A DNA stretch of 64,000 nt, from contig JAVCCG010000020.1 of the NCBI GenBank assembly GCA_030765605.1, forward strand, positions 7,039-71,038. The letters run 5' to 3'. The DNA comes from Candidatus Alcyoniella australis. Its GTDB lineage: Bacteria; Lernaellota; Lernaellaia; JAVCCG01; Alcyoniellaceae. Made by a program: the position numbers and the translations under genes. Below the pieces are notes generated by a model. It made no database searches. It worked only from the letters and a program-made list of their open reading frames with translations, and was not told the DNA's origin. Positions 11,261 to 21,500 of the stretch are shown piece by piece (position 1 is the stretch's first letter; each line of letters starts with the position of its first letter).

Positions 11261-11962
11261 TCAGAAGTAGATGTTCAACCCGGCGTAGGTGCCGAAGTCG
11301 ATACGCGCGCCGGACCACTGGTCGTCGTCCAGCTCGCTGTTGCCAAAGGCGGTCACGCGGCTGGCGCTGCCCGCGGTGACCATCCCGCCGAGGTCAAACG
11401 CCACGTGCTCGAACGGGAAGAGCTTGACGCCGCCCTCAATGCCGCCGTAGGGCGTAAGCCAGGTCGTGGTGGTCTTGCTGTCGCCGTCGTTGAGATCCTC
11501 GGCCGTGCTGATCCAGGTGTCCACGCCCACCAGCGGCCCGACATAGGGCATCACCCAGTCGTTGACGTGGAAGTTGTAGTTGTAGAAACCGGCGATGCGA
11601 AAGCGCGTGTCGTTGGTGTGATACTCCAAGTCGTCGCCGCCCGCGTCGTACGCGGTGGTCGTGCCGGTATCAGTGCCGCCGAACAGCAGGTGCGCGCCCA
11701 CGTCGTGATGGCCGTTGATCAAATAGCCGACCTTAACGCCCATGCCGTTGAGCCCCAGCCCTCCGCTGAGGATTCCGCTGGACTCGGTGTCGGCCGGATC
11801 GTCGCGCTCGAGGTTGAGCACGCCGTAGTTGAACAGGGTCAGCGCCCTGAGGTCGAGGTGAAACGAGCCGTCCTGGGGTAGTCGCGACTGGGCCATGGCC
11901 GCGGCGGGCAGCAGCAGGAGCAGGGATAGAGTCGCACCGATTAGTACTTTGGAAAGCCTCAT
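11261..11962 (-). CDS. Predicted outer-membrane beta-barrel protein
   Basis: A 233-residue precursor with a clear Sec signal peptide (MRLSKVLIGA... ending near AAAMAQ). After it come alternating polar/hydrophobic strands rich in Gly, Tyr and Asp, for example FRIAGFYNYNFHVNDWVMPYVGPLVGVD, and the C-terminal aromatic signature GLNIYF expected for BAM-dependent insertion. Size and pattern fit small 8-10-stranded barrels of the OmpW/OprF-like sort, but the specific family was not identified. ATG 11962 is chosen because GGAGG lies six bases upstream; a TTG two codons earlier is not spaced correctly. It has its own terminator. Confidence 0.75.
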   Translation of the reverse strand: MRLSKVLIGATLSLLLLLPAAAMAQSRLPQDGSFHLDLRALTLFNYGVLNLERDDPADTESSGILSGGLGLNGMGVKVGYLINGHHDVGAHLLFGGTDTGTTTAYDAGGDDLEYHTNDTRFRIAGFYNYNFHVNDWVMPYVGPLVGVDTWISTAEDLNDGDSKTTTTWLTPYGGIEGGVKLFPFEHVAFDLGGMVTAGSASRVTAFGNSELDDDQWSGARIDFGTYAGLNIYF

Positions 11963-12135
11963 CGTCAACCTCCGTTATTCATTGAAGTATCAGCTGCGCC
12001 CGTATTACATGAAGGCGCAGCACAGCCTATGATATCGATCAGTATGACAATCATTCCGGTAAAAAAGTTCCATTGCCCTTCAGCCGTCTGATAAAATGGT
12101 TCGTTTTTAAAACCTATTTTCGTAGCGAGAAAAAT

Positions 12136-13182
12136 ATGTCCAGAAAACACCGCCTTGTAATCATGCTCTGCGCCTTTGGGCCGTTCCTGATCGCCACGGG
12201 GCTGCTGCAGCTGTTCACGATCCTCGATCTCAATCCGCGCGACCCGGTGTTCGGCGTGGATAAGGGGGACTACGCGGTGTACCGCATCGAGGGCCAGCCC
12301 GAGCCCAACGAGTTCACCGTGGCAACGACGGACGCGACAGCGGCGATGTCATTTGTTGCGATCGACGGCGCTGTGCCCCAGCGCTTGTTCAAGCTCGTTG
12401 CCAACGGATCGCTGCTCGGCATATCCGGGGACGCCAACTCGATCTTTTGGGTGCCCATCGACAACCCGGTGTTGCGTGCCGCCCCGGAGATCCGCCAGTG
12501 GCGAGTGCGCGACGTGGCCGGCTGGTTCGGCGCGCTGGGCAACGACTACGACGTCAAGGTCGACCGCACCTTCATCCTCTGGGATTCGATCCTGCAAAGC
12601 CAGGCGAGCTACGCCACATCGCTGTACGACAACGGCGGCAAGCGCGTGGGCGAGATCGTCTTTGACGAGACTTGCGGCCTGGCCTTTAGGCTCAAGAGCT
12701 ACGTCAACGGCATGGAGGCGCGGTTGATCGACACCAACTTCCCGATCAGCCGCAACCGCAACTGGCTGCACATGCTGCACGCGCTGGTGATCATCCTCGT
12801 CGGTCTGATGGCCTGGCGCTGGGCCGCGGCCGGAAAGCCTGTCGAGCTGCTCGGGCGGCGGCACACCGTGAGCCTGATTCTCAGCGGCGCGCTGTGCATT
12901 TTCCTCGACACCCAGGTCGATATCTGGGAGCCGTTCCTGTTCTCCAAAGAGGGGATGATCCTGCTCCACGCGCTGGTCGCGCTGGCGCTGACTTTGCTCT
13001 GGGGTCGCTTCAGCCTGCCGGCCTGGATCGAGCTGATCGTGATTGTGATGTTCGGCTATGTCGAGCGCACGGGGATCAGTCCGATGGCCGCTTTCTTCCC
13101 CGGCATCAGCCTCTCGTGGCTGGGAATGCTGCTGGCCCAGACGCCGTCCGCAACAAAGGAATCGCAGTCGTCGCCCGATTAA
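12136..13182 (+). CDS. Uncharacterised integral membrane protein
   Basis: 348 residues. An N-terminal helix (LVIMLCAFGPFLIATGLLQL) is followed by a ~190-residue hydrophilic, probably periplasmic domain and then about five C-terminal hydrophobic helices, from the segment MLHALVIILVGLMAW onward. No catalytic motif or family was recognised. ATG 12136 is preferred over a TTG at 12073 because it places the hydrophobic helix at the very N terminus, although the upstream GCGAGA is a poor ribosome site. It overlaps the stop of the convergent gene at 13179 by four bases. Confidence 0.7.
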   Translation: MSRKHRLVIMLCAFGPFLIATGLLQLFTILDLNPRDPVFGVDKGDYAVYRIEGQPEPNEFTVATTDATAAMSFVAIDGAVPQRLFKLVANGSLLGISGDANSIFWVPIDNPVLRAAPEIRQWRVRDVAGWFGALGNDYDVKVDRTFILWDSILQSQASYATSLYDNGGKRVGEIVFDETCGLAFRLKSYVNGMEARLIDTNFPISRNRNWLHMLHALVIILVGLMAWRWAAAGKPVELLGRRHTVSLILSGALCIFLDTQVDIWEPFLFSKEGMILLHALVALALTLLWGRFSLPAWIELIVIVMFGYVERTGISPMAAFFPGISLSWLGMLLAQTPSATKESQSSPD

Positions 13183-13445
13183 TCCTCTGGTTCGTCGTCG
13201 TCCAGGCCGCCATCGACTAAGTGCAGGGCTTCTTCGTCGATCTCGTCGGGGTCGAACGACTCGTAGAACACCAGGAACGCCATGCTCGGCCGACGGCTGG
13301 CTTCGCGCATGGCGAAGTGGACGTTGTCCAGCTCATAGCCCTGATCGAGCATTTGGTTGAGCACGCGTTCGACCTCTTCGTCGGTCACCTTGCTCAGTTC
13401 GACAACCCTGATCGGCAGCCTGACCTGCTCATCGTGTCCACCCAT
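13179..13445 (-). CDS. Small protein resembling DUF4177
   Basis: 88 residues. The core RVVELSKVTDEEVERVLNQ...GYELDNVHFA... followed by a strand AFLVFYES matches the beta-alpha-beta layout of the DUF4177/'GWEL' group of ~50-60-residue proteins of unknown role. The C-terminal tail is acidic. A strong ribosome site AAGGAGG is spaced seven bases from the ATG, which supports real translation. The first visible gene upstream on this strand is the exported protein at 13495. Confidence 0.65.
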   Translation of the reverse strand: MGGHDEQVRLPIRVVELSKVTDEEVERVLNQMLDQGYELDNVHFAMREASRRPSMAFLVFYESFDPDEIDEEALHLVDGGLDDDEPED

Positions 13446-13494
13446 GACGTTCCCTCCTTACAACCCGGATTATCGACGAACTCCCGCCCTGGAA

Positions 13495-14802
13495 TCAATC
13501 AACTTTAATCACCCGCAGCTCAAGCGGGCTCTGGTCGTCGACCAGCACCAGCTGCTCCCAGCCGCGGCGATAATCGTCGGTGAAATAGAATACCGCGCCG
13601 AACTCGTAACGTCCCTTGGTGAAGCCCTGGACGTTTTCAATGTCAAAACCGAAGCCGCCGCGTTGCCCCGGCGCGTCCTCGGGCGGATCGATCGCGCTGT
13701 CGTCATCCAGGTAGTGAAAGCGCACGTTGTAGGGCATGTTCAGCATCGGCTCGGACAGGCGGGTGACCAGCAGGAAACCGTTGCGCTCCTGGTGCAGGCA
13801 GATCCACCACGGCACCCGCGGTTCGATCCGCAGCTCGGCGTCGGTCATCGCGCCGTCCACGACCAACTCCGGGGTCTGGCGGTTGCTGTAGACCCGGGCC
13901 ACTCCCAGCTCGGGCGCCAGGTCGAGCCAGGTATAGATGTCCACATCGCTGAACAGCAGGTCGAGGTCGAACGGCACATTCAGGTCGTTGGGGAACTCGG
14001 CCGAGTTGCCGTAGGCCGCAGCCTCGCGCACGATCTGCGGGGAGCGCACGCTCCAGAACATCCTTAGGCTGTAGGCGTTCTTGCGCACCACGCGCACCGG
14101 GCCGTCGATGTAGCCCAGGCGTCGGCCGAGGATGTCGTCCTCAATGCGCTCGATTGTGAACAGTCCGAGCACTTCGACCCGGGCGCGCAGTTTAATGCGG
14201 TCGAGAAAATCCACGCCCCCCGGCGAGCCCATGCTCAGCTCTTGGGTCAGCGCCATATTCTCGGTGGACGATCCCACGCGATAGGTCTGACCGACGATCA
14301 AGGTTGTCTCGGGATCGTAGTTCACATAATCGCGATCCGAGCGGCCCAGGTCGCCGGAGGGGTCGCAGGCCAGGCAGAACCAGCCCTCGGCGTTGTTCAG
14401 CGAATCGACTGCCTCGATCAACACTGAGCGCGCAGGCAGGATTTCAGAATCAGGACGCGCGCCCGCGTCCGCGGCCATGAACACCAGCTCGTCGTATGTG
14501 GTCAGCGGCTGCGCGGGCCGGGGATAGCCCGGCTGCTGCGGGTAAAGCAGCTCGTCCCGGGCGTTGCGGCGGTCGACTTGCAGCGGCACGGGCCCAAGTC
14601 CGTCGGAACCGGAGCTGAGCAGCACCAGGCCCTGGGCCGGGCAGCCCAGCAGCGGCGCGACCTGTGAGCCGCGCAGATGCAGGTGGGCGAACGGCCGATT
14701 CAGCGGACCCGCGGCTTGATCCGCCAACGCGCCAAGCGGGCAGCAGGCGACTAGCAGCAGCGCTGTCAGCTGGGTGCGGACAAGTATTGAGCGGACCGTC
14801 AC
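13495..14802 (-). CDS. Uncharacterised exported protein
   Basis: 435 residues with an N-terminal signal peptide (hydrophobic run LTALLLVACCPLGALA). The start is a GTG whose last two bases overlap the TGA stop of prmA (GTGA), so translation is probably coupled. The mature part looks soluble and beta-rich, with motifs such as PLQVDRRNARDE, DELVFMAADAG and VRVVRKNAYSLRMFWSVRSPQ. No enzyme family was recognised. The presence of two Cys within FCLACDPSGD may indicate a disulfide. It is probably periplasmic. Confidence 0.65.
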   Translation of the reverse strand: MTVRSILVRTQLTALLLVACCPLGALADQAAGPLNRPFAHLHLRGSQVAPLLGCPAQGLVLLSSGSDGLGPVPLQVDRRNARDELLYPQQPGYPRPAQPLTTYDELVFMAADAGARPDSEILPARSVLIEAVDSLNNAEGWFCLACDPSGDLGRSDRDYVNYDPETTLIVGQTYRVGSSTENMALTQELSMGSPGGVDFLDRIKLRARVEVLGLFTIERIEDDILGRRLGYIDGPVRVVRKNAYSLRMFWSVRSPQIVREAAAYGNSAEFPNDLNVPFDLDLLFSDVDIYTWLDLAPELGVARVYSNRQTPELVVDGAMTDAELRIEPRVPWWICLHQERNGFLLVTRLSEPMLNMPYNVRFHYLDDDSAIDPPEDAPGQRGGFGFDIENVQGFTKGRYEFGAVFYFTDDYRRGWEQLVLVDDQSPLELRVIKVD

Positions 14803-15641
14803 TTGCGTTTGAGCAGCACTGCGGACCACTCGTTCTCGAACAACCGCTTGTCCGGGATCAGCCCGCGCTCGATATAACGCGGCAGCAGCGGATCGATCTG
14901 TTCGCGGGTCAGGCCCGAGAGCGCCAAACAGCGGGTTGCTCGCACGGCCAGCGCGGGAGCCAGCTGGGCCAGCACGCGGTGATTGATGTTGGCCAGCACC
15001 AGGTCGTAGGGACCGGGGAATTCTTCGATCGACCCGGCCCATCCGACCTGCACCCCGTTGGCAACCGCGTTCTCGCGGCTGGCGCTCACGGCCTCGGGGT
15101 CGGTGTCGCAGCCGTCCACGCGCGCGACCCCGAGCTTGGCGCAGGCGATCGAGAGAATCCCCGAACCGCAGCCCACGTCGAGCACGCTGGTCACGTCGCC
15201 GCGGGCGATGCGCTCGTCGAGCAGTCGCAGCATCAGCCGCGTGCTCTCGTGGCCGCCGGTGCCAAACGCCATGCCTGGATCGATCACCAGCAGCTCGGAT
15301 CGGGGCGCGACCTGATACTGGATCCAACTGGGCCTGATCGCCAGCCGCGGCGAGACCTGCAGCGGCCGAAACGAGCGGCGCACCGCCTCGACCCAGTCGC
15401 GGTCAGTGACGTTTTGGCAGCTGATGTTGAAGCGTAGCGAGGGGTCGCCCTCGCGCAGGTCGCTGAGAAAATCGGAGATGCGGTCCAGTCGCTCGCGGCT
15501 GGTCGGGTCCTCGGCGCGCAGCCAGATGATCAGCCCGCGCTCGTTCTCCTGTGCGCCGCGGAATCCCAGATCTTCAAGCAGCCCGAGCAATGCGTCGCGC
15601 GGCGATTGGGGAAGCTCGATTGTGACCTCGAGAAGTTCCAT
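14799..15641 (-). CDS. prmA: Ribosomal protein L11 methyltransferase
   Basis: SAM-dependent methyltransferase that modifies ribosomal protein L11. At 280 residues it has the normal length. The N-terminal ~100 residues form the substrate-recognition domain. The catalytic domain carries the PrmA signature DPGMAFGTGGHESTR, SAM motif I VLDVGCGSGILSIA (around residue 155) and the motif IV equivalent LVLANINHRVL. It shares a GTGA overlap with the downstream exported protein, so the two may be co-transcribed, though a functional link is doubtful. Confidence 0.93.
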   Translation of the reverse strand: MELLEVTIELPQSPRDALLGLLEDLGFRGAQENERGLIIWLRAEDPTSRERLDRISDFLSDLREGDPSLRFNISCQNVTDRDWVEAVRRSFRPLQVSPRLAIRPSWIQYQVAPRSELLVIDPGMAFGTGGHESTRLMLRLLDERIARGDVTSVLDVGCGSGILSIACAKLGVARVDGCDTDPEAVSASRENAVANGVQVGWAGSIEEFPGPYDLVLANINHRVLAQLAPALAVRATRCLALSGLTREQIDPLLPRYIERGLIPDKRLFENEWSAVLLKRK

Positions 15642-15688
15642 CTCGATCCAACTCGAATATCAGGTAAGGTCCAGTGAGATGCGCGGTA

Positions 15689-15934
15689 TCAGCCGCAGTC
15701 CGGGCACTCGTCCAGGCAGCTCTTATGCTCGGCGCCGCAGTACTCCTTGCACGTCATTCCGTCGGGACTAAACGGGTTGTTCCCGGTTCCGCCGCACTTG
15801 TCCGTACAATCATGGTAATCCTCTTCGCACTCGTCGCGACAGCGCTCGCCGCAGGCCAACCCGCAAAGCATCGAGAGCACCAACAACGCGGCCAGACCCG
15901 CGAATACGGTCCGTTTCAGAGCATTTTCGCCCAT
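15689..15934 (-). CDS. Small secreted cysteine-rich protein with duplicated CX3C-X6-CX3C motif
   Basis: 81 residues. A signal peptide or lipoprotein-like N terminus (hydrophobic AGLAALLVLSMLCGLAC) precedes two copies of one motif: CRDECEEDYHDCTDKC and CKEYCGAEHKSCLDEC. Each is CX3C-X6-CX3C, the spacing expected for two helices clamped by two disulfides (an alpha-hairpinin-like fold). The lipobox is imperfect (GLAC). The start is taken at ATG 15934, with GAGG upstream. It begins 10 bases after the stop of the beta-propeller lipoprotein at 15945-17306 and is probably in the same operon. The function is unknown. Confidence 0.65.
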   Translation of the reverse strand: MGENALKRTVFAGLAALLVLSMLCGLACGERCRDECEEDYHDCTDKCGGTGNNPFSPDGMTCKEYCGAEHKSCLDECPDCG

Positions 15935-15944
15935 CAACAAGGCC

Positions 15945-17306
15945 TCAGTTGATCGTCTCGTCGTAGTCGAATTCCACGGAGGTGAGGATCGAGACGTTGT
16001 GGGTCCCGGTGTTGACTACAAAGATGTAGTGGTACTCCGGCGTATCGGGGATCGGCGTGGTCACCACGCTGTCGGGCATGCGGCCGACCACGATCGGCTT
16101 GATCCCAGCGTCGGTCTGGAACACGAAGCGGTCGCCCTCGGACGACCAACGTTCGCCGCTGTTGATCGTGAACGAGACCTCGTCATAGTCCGAGACGTAA
16201 CGTCGATCTTCGTCGGCGCGTAGCGACTGGGTGTCGACCTTTTCGTCGTGCTCGCCCTCGTCCCTGATGCTGCGCACGATCCAGCTCTCATTGGGCTGGT
16301 CGTAGATCAGCTTCCAGGACAGGGTCTGGGTAATGCAGTCGGTGACCTCGACCGTGGAGATCGTGGTGTCCGATTGCGGTCCCTTGTCGTAGAACTCCGG
16401 CGTTGTGGCCGATGCGCCGCAGGGGCGCCCGAGCGCGACGTTGTAGACGTAGAGGTAGCCGTCGGAATTGGTCAGATAGATCAGCGCGCCGTCTGGGCTC
16501 GGCCCGAGGTTGCGCGGGATTCCCAGCAGCTCCAGCGTGCGCTCCTCGCCTGTGGCGGTGTCGAGCACGAACATTCGCGGCGGCCCGGAGCTCAGGGCGT
16601 AGACCTCGGAGCCGTCGGGATGAACCATCACCTCGCCCGGCGTTCCCACCAGTTGGTACTGCGCGTCGATCGCGTGCGTTTCGCCGTCGATGCGCAGCAG
16701 CAGGCCATCGAGGGTCGTAACGTAGATCGCCGAGCCGTCGGGGGCCAAGTCGAACGCGAACGGTTCGTGTTCCAATACGATCTCGTTGCCAAGCTCGTGG
16801 GTCTGCGCATCCCAAGGCACTAGGCGTCGGCCGCGCTGGTCCAGCAGCCAGACCACTGCGCCCTCACTGTCGACCTTGGGGCGTCCGCCGCTGAAGCCGA
16901 TGGCAAAGGACTCGATGGCCCAATCCCCGCTGCTGATGGCGTAAAGGTTGCCCTCCACCGTGTCGGTAACGTAGACCGTGGCGCCGTCGGGGCTGATCGC
17001 CAGGTCCTTGGGGAAGTCGCCCACGCCCAGCACCGGGTCCTCGCCCTTGTCGCCCTTGCCCCAGATCACTTTCTGGTCCGAGACGCGGATCACGCTCACC
17101 GTGCCGGTGTAGGCGTTGAGCACAAAGACGAAGGCGTGCTCGGCATCGACCGGATCGGGCGTAATCACCGCCTTGGTCGGCGTATCGAACTTGGCCTTCT
17201 CGCTGTTAATGTCTCCGCTGCCGCTCTGGCACGAGACCAGCGCCACTAGCGATCCGCCCACCAACAGCAGGCAGGTCAGAAGTACGATCAGCGCCTTGCG
17301 GCTCAT
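15945..17306 (-). CDS. YVTN-type beta-propeller lipoprotein (second of pair)
   Basis: 453 residues. The signal peptide ends in lipobox ALVSC, so the mature protein is probably lipidated. The body is built of repeated blades of the YVTN/YncE kind, for example DLAISPDGATVYVTDTVEGNLY and GPSPDGALIYLTNSDGYLYVYN, enough for about seven blades, with a C-terminal extension containing HYIFVVNTGTHNVSIL. Such propellers bind ligands or proteins at the cell surface or in the periplasm. The ATG overlaps the stop of the upstream propeller gene (ATGA) and has GGGGAGG upstream. The Cys-rich mini-protein follows 10 bases later. Confidence 0.8.
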   Translation of the reverse strand: MSRKALIVLLTCLLLVGGSLVALVSCQSGSGDINSEKAKFDTPTKAVITPDPVDAEHAFVFVLNAYTGTVSVIRVSDQKVIWGKGDKGEDPVLGVGDFPKDLAISPDGATVYVTDTVEGNLYAISSGDWAIESFAIGFSGGRPKVDSEGAVVWLLDQRGRRLVPWDAQTHELGNEIVLEHEPFAFDLAPDGSAIYVTTLDGLLLRIDGETHAIDAQYQLVGTPGEVMVHPDGSEVYALSSGPPRMFVLDTATGEERTLELLGIPRNLGPSPDGALIYLTNSDGYLYVYNVALGRPCGASATTPEFYDKGPQSDTTISTVEVTDCITQTLSWKLIYDQPNESWIVRSIRDEGEHDEKVDTQSLRADEDRRYVSDYDEVSFTINSGERWSSEGDRFVFQTDAGIKPIVVGRMPDSVVTTPIPDTPEYHYIFVVNTGTHNVSILTSVEFDYDETIN

Positions 17307-18406
17307 CGGATCCTCCCCACCTGTTTGCGGGCCACGGAGTCGACGATCGAGAGCGAGTGCGCATAGAAGTTGGGCACCAGCGCGTAGAAGCGGCCGTCCT
17401 CGGCGTCGGGCGCGGTCAGCGCCACGTCGTAGGGCCCGCGCCCCACATCGATGCGGGCGATCACGTCCAGGGTCTGGGCGTCGACCACAATCAGGCATTC
17501 CGAGTCGAAGTTGGTGACCCAGATCTCGGAGCCGTCGGCCGAGACCGCCACGCCCGAGGGGCTGTCCCACATCGGGATAATGCGCCAGATCGCCTCGTCC
17601 GGTTGGTTGGGGATTTTCTCGGTGTCGATCACCAGCAGCGCGTCGGGCACGCGCGAACAGATATAGGCCCAGCGGCCGTCGGGGCTGAACGCGATGCCGC
17701 GGGTGTCGTAGCCGATTGTGCGCTCGCCGCTGCTGATCGTGAAGCTGGTGACGAACTCGTTGCGCGCCACGTCGAAGATCACTATCGCCGAAAGCCCCTT
17801 ATTGGTGACGTAGAGGTAGTCGCTGCCCGGCTGGATCCCGAGGTTGACCACGCCCGAAGCCAGCAGCATGTTGCGCGCCAGCTCGCGTCGGCCCAAGTCG
17901 ATAATCGACAAATCGCCCGACGAGACGTTGGTCGCATAGAGGTAGACCTCATCGGGGCCCAGCACCAGGTCGAACGGCTCGCGGCCCGCCGCGATGCCCG
18001 AGGGGTTGTCGTCCGAGGTGTCCAGGTCGATCCAGCGCAGGTCGGATGGGTTCGAGACGTCGAGCAGCAGGATCTGGTCGCCGGCCCGGTCGGCCACGTA
18101 GGCGATCTCGCCGGCCGAGTCGACCACCGCGCGCCCCATGTAGGCCGGGCCCGCGATGCGGTCGAGGATCGCTCCCTTGCCCTGTTCGAGCCGCTCGAGG
18201 TCGATGGACATTATCGTACCCTCGCCCGCGTGCGACTGGTCGAAGTTGGCGCTGACCACCAGCGCGTACCTGCCGAAGACAACCACGGAAAGCGGGTTGT
18301 CCAGCAGGTCGCCGGTGTCTTGCTGCAGCTCGTCTTCAGTGGCGCAGCCGACGAGCAGCATTGACGCAAGTAGCGCCGCTATCAGAGAAATTCTAAGTTT
18401 GCTCAC
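17303..18406 (-). CDS. YVTN-type beta-propeller lipoprotein (first of pair)
   Basis: 367 residues with lipobox LLVGC and an acidic start to the mature protein (CATEDELQQD). Several YVTN blades are visible: SGDLSIIDLGRRELARNM, GDYLYVTNKG-like segments, GIAFSPDGRWAYICS and EIWVTNFDSECLIVVDAQTL. The start GTG 18406 has GGAG at correct spacing and makes a compact signal peptide; a further upstream ATG (18436) would add an unusual extension. It is translationally coupled to the next propeller gene. The pair probably forms a surface or periplasmic complex; the ligand is unknown. Confidence 0.8.
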   Translation of the reverse strand: MSKLRISLIAALLASMLLVGCATEDELQQDTGDLLDNPLSVVVFGRYALVVSANFDQSHAGEGTIMSIDLERLEQGKGAILDRIAGPAYMGRAVVDSAGEIAYVADRAGDQILLLDVSNPSDLRWIDLDTSDDNPSGIAAGREPFDLVLGPDEVYLYATNVSSGDLSIIDLGRRELARNMLLASGVVNLGIQPGSDYLYVTNKGLSAIVIFDVARNEFVTSFTISSGERTIGYDTRGIAFSPDGRWAYICSRVPDALLVIDTEKIPNQPDEAIWRIIPMWDSPSGVAVSADGSEIWVTNFDSECLIVVDAQTLDVIARIDVGRGPYDVALTAPDAEDGRFYALVPNFYAHSLSIVDSVARKQVGRIR

Positions 18407-18462
18407 ATTCGCTCCGGGTAAACGAAAGCGAATCATGCATCATCGCCCTGGTCAAGTCAAAA

Positions 18463-18490
18463 GCGGGGCGGCCGTGACCGGCCGCCCCGC
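18463..18490 (-). terminator. Strong hairpin terminator after the giant lipoprotein gene
   Basis: A perfect 11-base stem GCGGGGCGGCC / GGCCGCCCCGC with a six-base loop is followed on the minus strand by UUUU. It separates the gene at 18511 from the propeller pair, which must then use its own promoter or depend on read-through. Confidence 0.82.
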
Positions 18491-18510
18491 ACGGTGGATA
18501 AGTGGATCGC

Positions 18511-21500
18511 CTACTCGCGGTCCTGCGCTTTACTCCCGATCTGCTCCATCCGCTGGTCGATCAGGTCGGCCTCGGAGGGGACCAGGTCGGCGAACAACAC
18601 CATATAGGTCGAGGGCGCGCCCAGGGCCCAGATGTTGTGCAGCCGATAGGAGAAGCCCTCGAACGCCGGCAGCTCGATCTCCTGCAGCGGCTGGGTGATG
18701 ATCGGCAGCAGCATGTTGACAATGAAGGGCACGAAGGCCTCGAACAACGGGTCGGAGAAGTCGACCACCGGCTCGTTGTAGACGTCGATGAAGATCATCG
18801 GGTCGGTGAAGACCAGACCAAGTTTGTTATCCGGGTAGGTGACCGTAACCTCCGTGGGCACGCGCATTGCCAAGGCGATTGCCACGGCCAGCACGTCGTC
18901 GTTGAGGTTCTCCGGCGTCTCGTTGACATCGACGTACATCTCGAAGATGTAGTCGCCCATGCGCAATACCGTGTCGATGTCGTCCTGCAGGCCGAAGGAA
19001 ATGTTCGGCGGCAGCATCGGCGAGAACTTGAAGTAGACCGGCGCGTCCGCCGCGATATCGAGCAACTCCGGCAGCAGCAGCGCCAGGTTGGCCGTGGACA
19101 GCTCGAAGGGGAAGCCCCATTCCTGTGCCATCTGGTTGTCCACCATCAGGTCCATCAGGCCCGAGCGATAGACGCCGAACAGCACATGGTTAAGGAAGTC
19201 GTCCTCGAGCAGCGCGGCAAAGCCGTACTTGTTGCTGGTGCCGGGCATGGTATCGCTCAGGGTGGGGGCGACCGAAACGGTCTTGAGGCTGCCGGGCATC
19301 GGCGAGACGTCAACGCGGCCGTCGACCACCGGCGTTACCTGGCCCTGAAGCCAGACATCGAGCCCGGTGTCGTTGAGCAACACCGACTCGGGATCGGCCT
19401 GCACGTTGAACGTGAAGCCCAGCACCTCGAACTGCTGATCCAGCGCCAGGTCGTTGAGGTAGCCCTGCACCAACGGCGGCAGGATATCCCACAGCGCGTC
19501 GCTGATCACGTCCTCGATGATCCCCTGGACAGACCACCAGAAGGCGTTCTCCAAGAAGTCGGGGAAGCCGTCGATGTCGAGCGTGAAGCCGACGAAGTCG
19601 ACGGTGATCGCGTCGAAGTTGATCTGAATCTGACCGCCGGACACCTCGGGGTTGGTGCTGATCTCGGCGTAAATGTCGTCGGCCTTGACCTGGCCGTGGA
19701 TGTTGACCGGAATCCCCAAGGCGTGGCCCGTGACGTGGACGTCGATCCGCAGCTCGGGCAGGTGACCTTCGATAAACAGCGAGTTCTGGAAGCAGTTTAA
19801 GTTGATCCAGATCGGGTTGTAGCGAACGCTGGTGACCTCAACCTTGGCCGCCGCGTATTCGATCCCCCACACCTCGTAGGTCTCGTCGAAGATGATCCCG
19901 TTCTCGCCGCGGATCATCTCTTCCAGATCGATGTTCTCGGCGATCAGCTCCTTGGCCATCACCTCGATTTGGTCGAAGCCGGTATCGGTGACCCTGGCTC
20001 CGAGCACTCCGGTGAGGTTGGTGCCGATCGGCCAATAGTCGGGCAGGTAGAACACGCTGGCCATGGCGTAGACCGAATTGCCCTGGCTGTCCGAGGCAAT
20101 CGCCTGGTAGGTGTTGGTGCCCGCCTTGAGCGAGACATCGTGGCTGAAGAAGCCCTCGCCGGTAAGCGAGACCTGGTGCAACACTCCCTGAGGATCCATG
20201 ATCTCGAAGCTTTCGACCAGCCCCGAATCGTCGACCACGTAGCCCTCGAGGCTGATCTGCTGTTGGTCGGTCCAGTAGCCGCGCGGCGGGAAGGTAAATT
20301 CGACCGAGGGCGGCGTGGTGTCGAGTACTTTGATCCCCTCGGTGTCGTCCAGCCAAGTGTCGACGCCGTCCCACTCCATGCGCGCGGTGACCATGTAGAA
20401 CGCCGGAAGCTCGAAGGTGATCACGTCGCCGTTGATCGTCACCTGTGTGCTCGGATCGACGCTGAGCGTGTAGTCGTATTCAACAGGATTGCCGTAGCTG
20501 TCCTCGGCGATCACGATCGCCGCCACGGAGTCGCCCGAGGCGATAATCGATACGGGCAGGATCAGGTCGAGGAAGGCCGGATCCAGCGCGTGGACCACTA
20601 CCTCCTCCTCGTCGTAGACCGTGCTGCCCTCGGCCGTAGCGCGGATCGTGATTACTCCGGACTTGGTGAGCGTGATGAAATCGCCGCTGACCGACGAGCC
20701 GGTGTCGGGAATCACGGAGAGCACGTAGTCGGCGGTAATCGGGTCGCCGCTGGGATTGCGGATCACGACCGTGGCCACCAAGGTCTGGCCGGCGTCGATC
20801 TCGTAGAAGTCCAGGGTCAGATCGACCGAGCCGATGGCGTCGTTGTCGACCCTGACCGTCTCGAAGTCCGAGAGCTCCTGCTCGTTCCATTCGGTGACCG
20901 CATAGACCGTGTAATAGCCCTCGTTGAAGAAGGTCACGTCGTCGCCGGCGACTTGGGTGTTCTCGCTCGGGTCGACCTCGAGCACCACGGAAGCCTGCTC
21001 GGTAACGTCGTCGCCGTACTCATCGTAGACCGTGTAGGTCGCGGTGACCGATCCGCCGGTGATCACCTCCGAGGCGCTGATGTCCATCTCGATGTGCGGC
21101 TCGCCGATATCAACGAAGAAACCGATCAGGTCGCGGAACGTGCGGCCCGAGCCGTTGACCTCGGCCACCAGCTTGTGGAAGCCCTCGGGCAACATCTCGA
21201 TCGTGCCGCTGGCCTGGCCTTTACTCTCGACTGTGAGCAGGTCGGTGACGTCCTCGTCGTCGAGAAAGACCGTCAGCTCGCCGTTGCCGAACTCGATCAG
21301 CACCTCGACGTCGTCGGTAAAAAGGGTCAGGCCGTCTTCGGGCTGTTCGATGTTGGCGTACGGCGCGTCTGTGTCGTCATCGTCGTCGTCATCATCGTCG
21401 TCGTCATCGTCGTCATCGTTGTCATCATCGTCGAGGTCGTCGTCATCGTCGTCGGAGATTGTGGCTCGACCAGGGTCATCCCCGGAATTACAGCCTCCAA

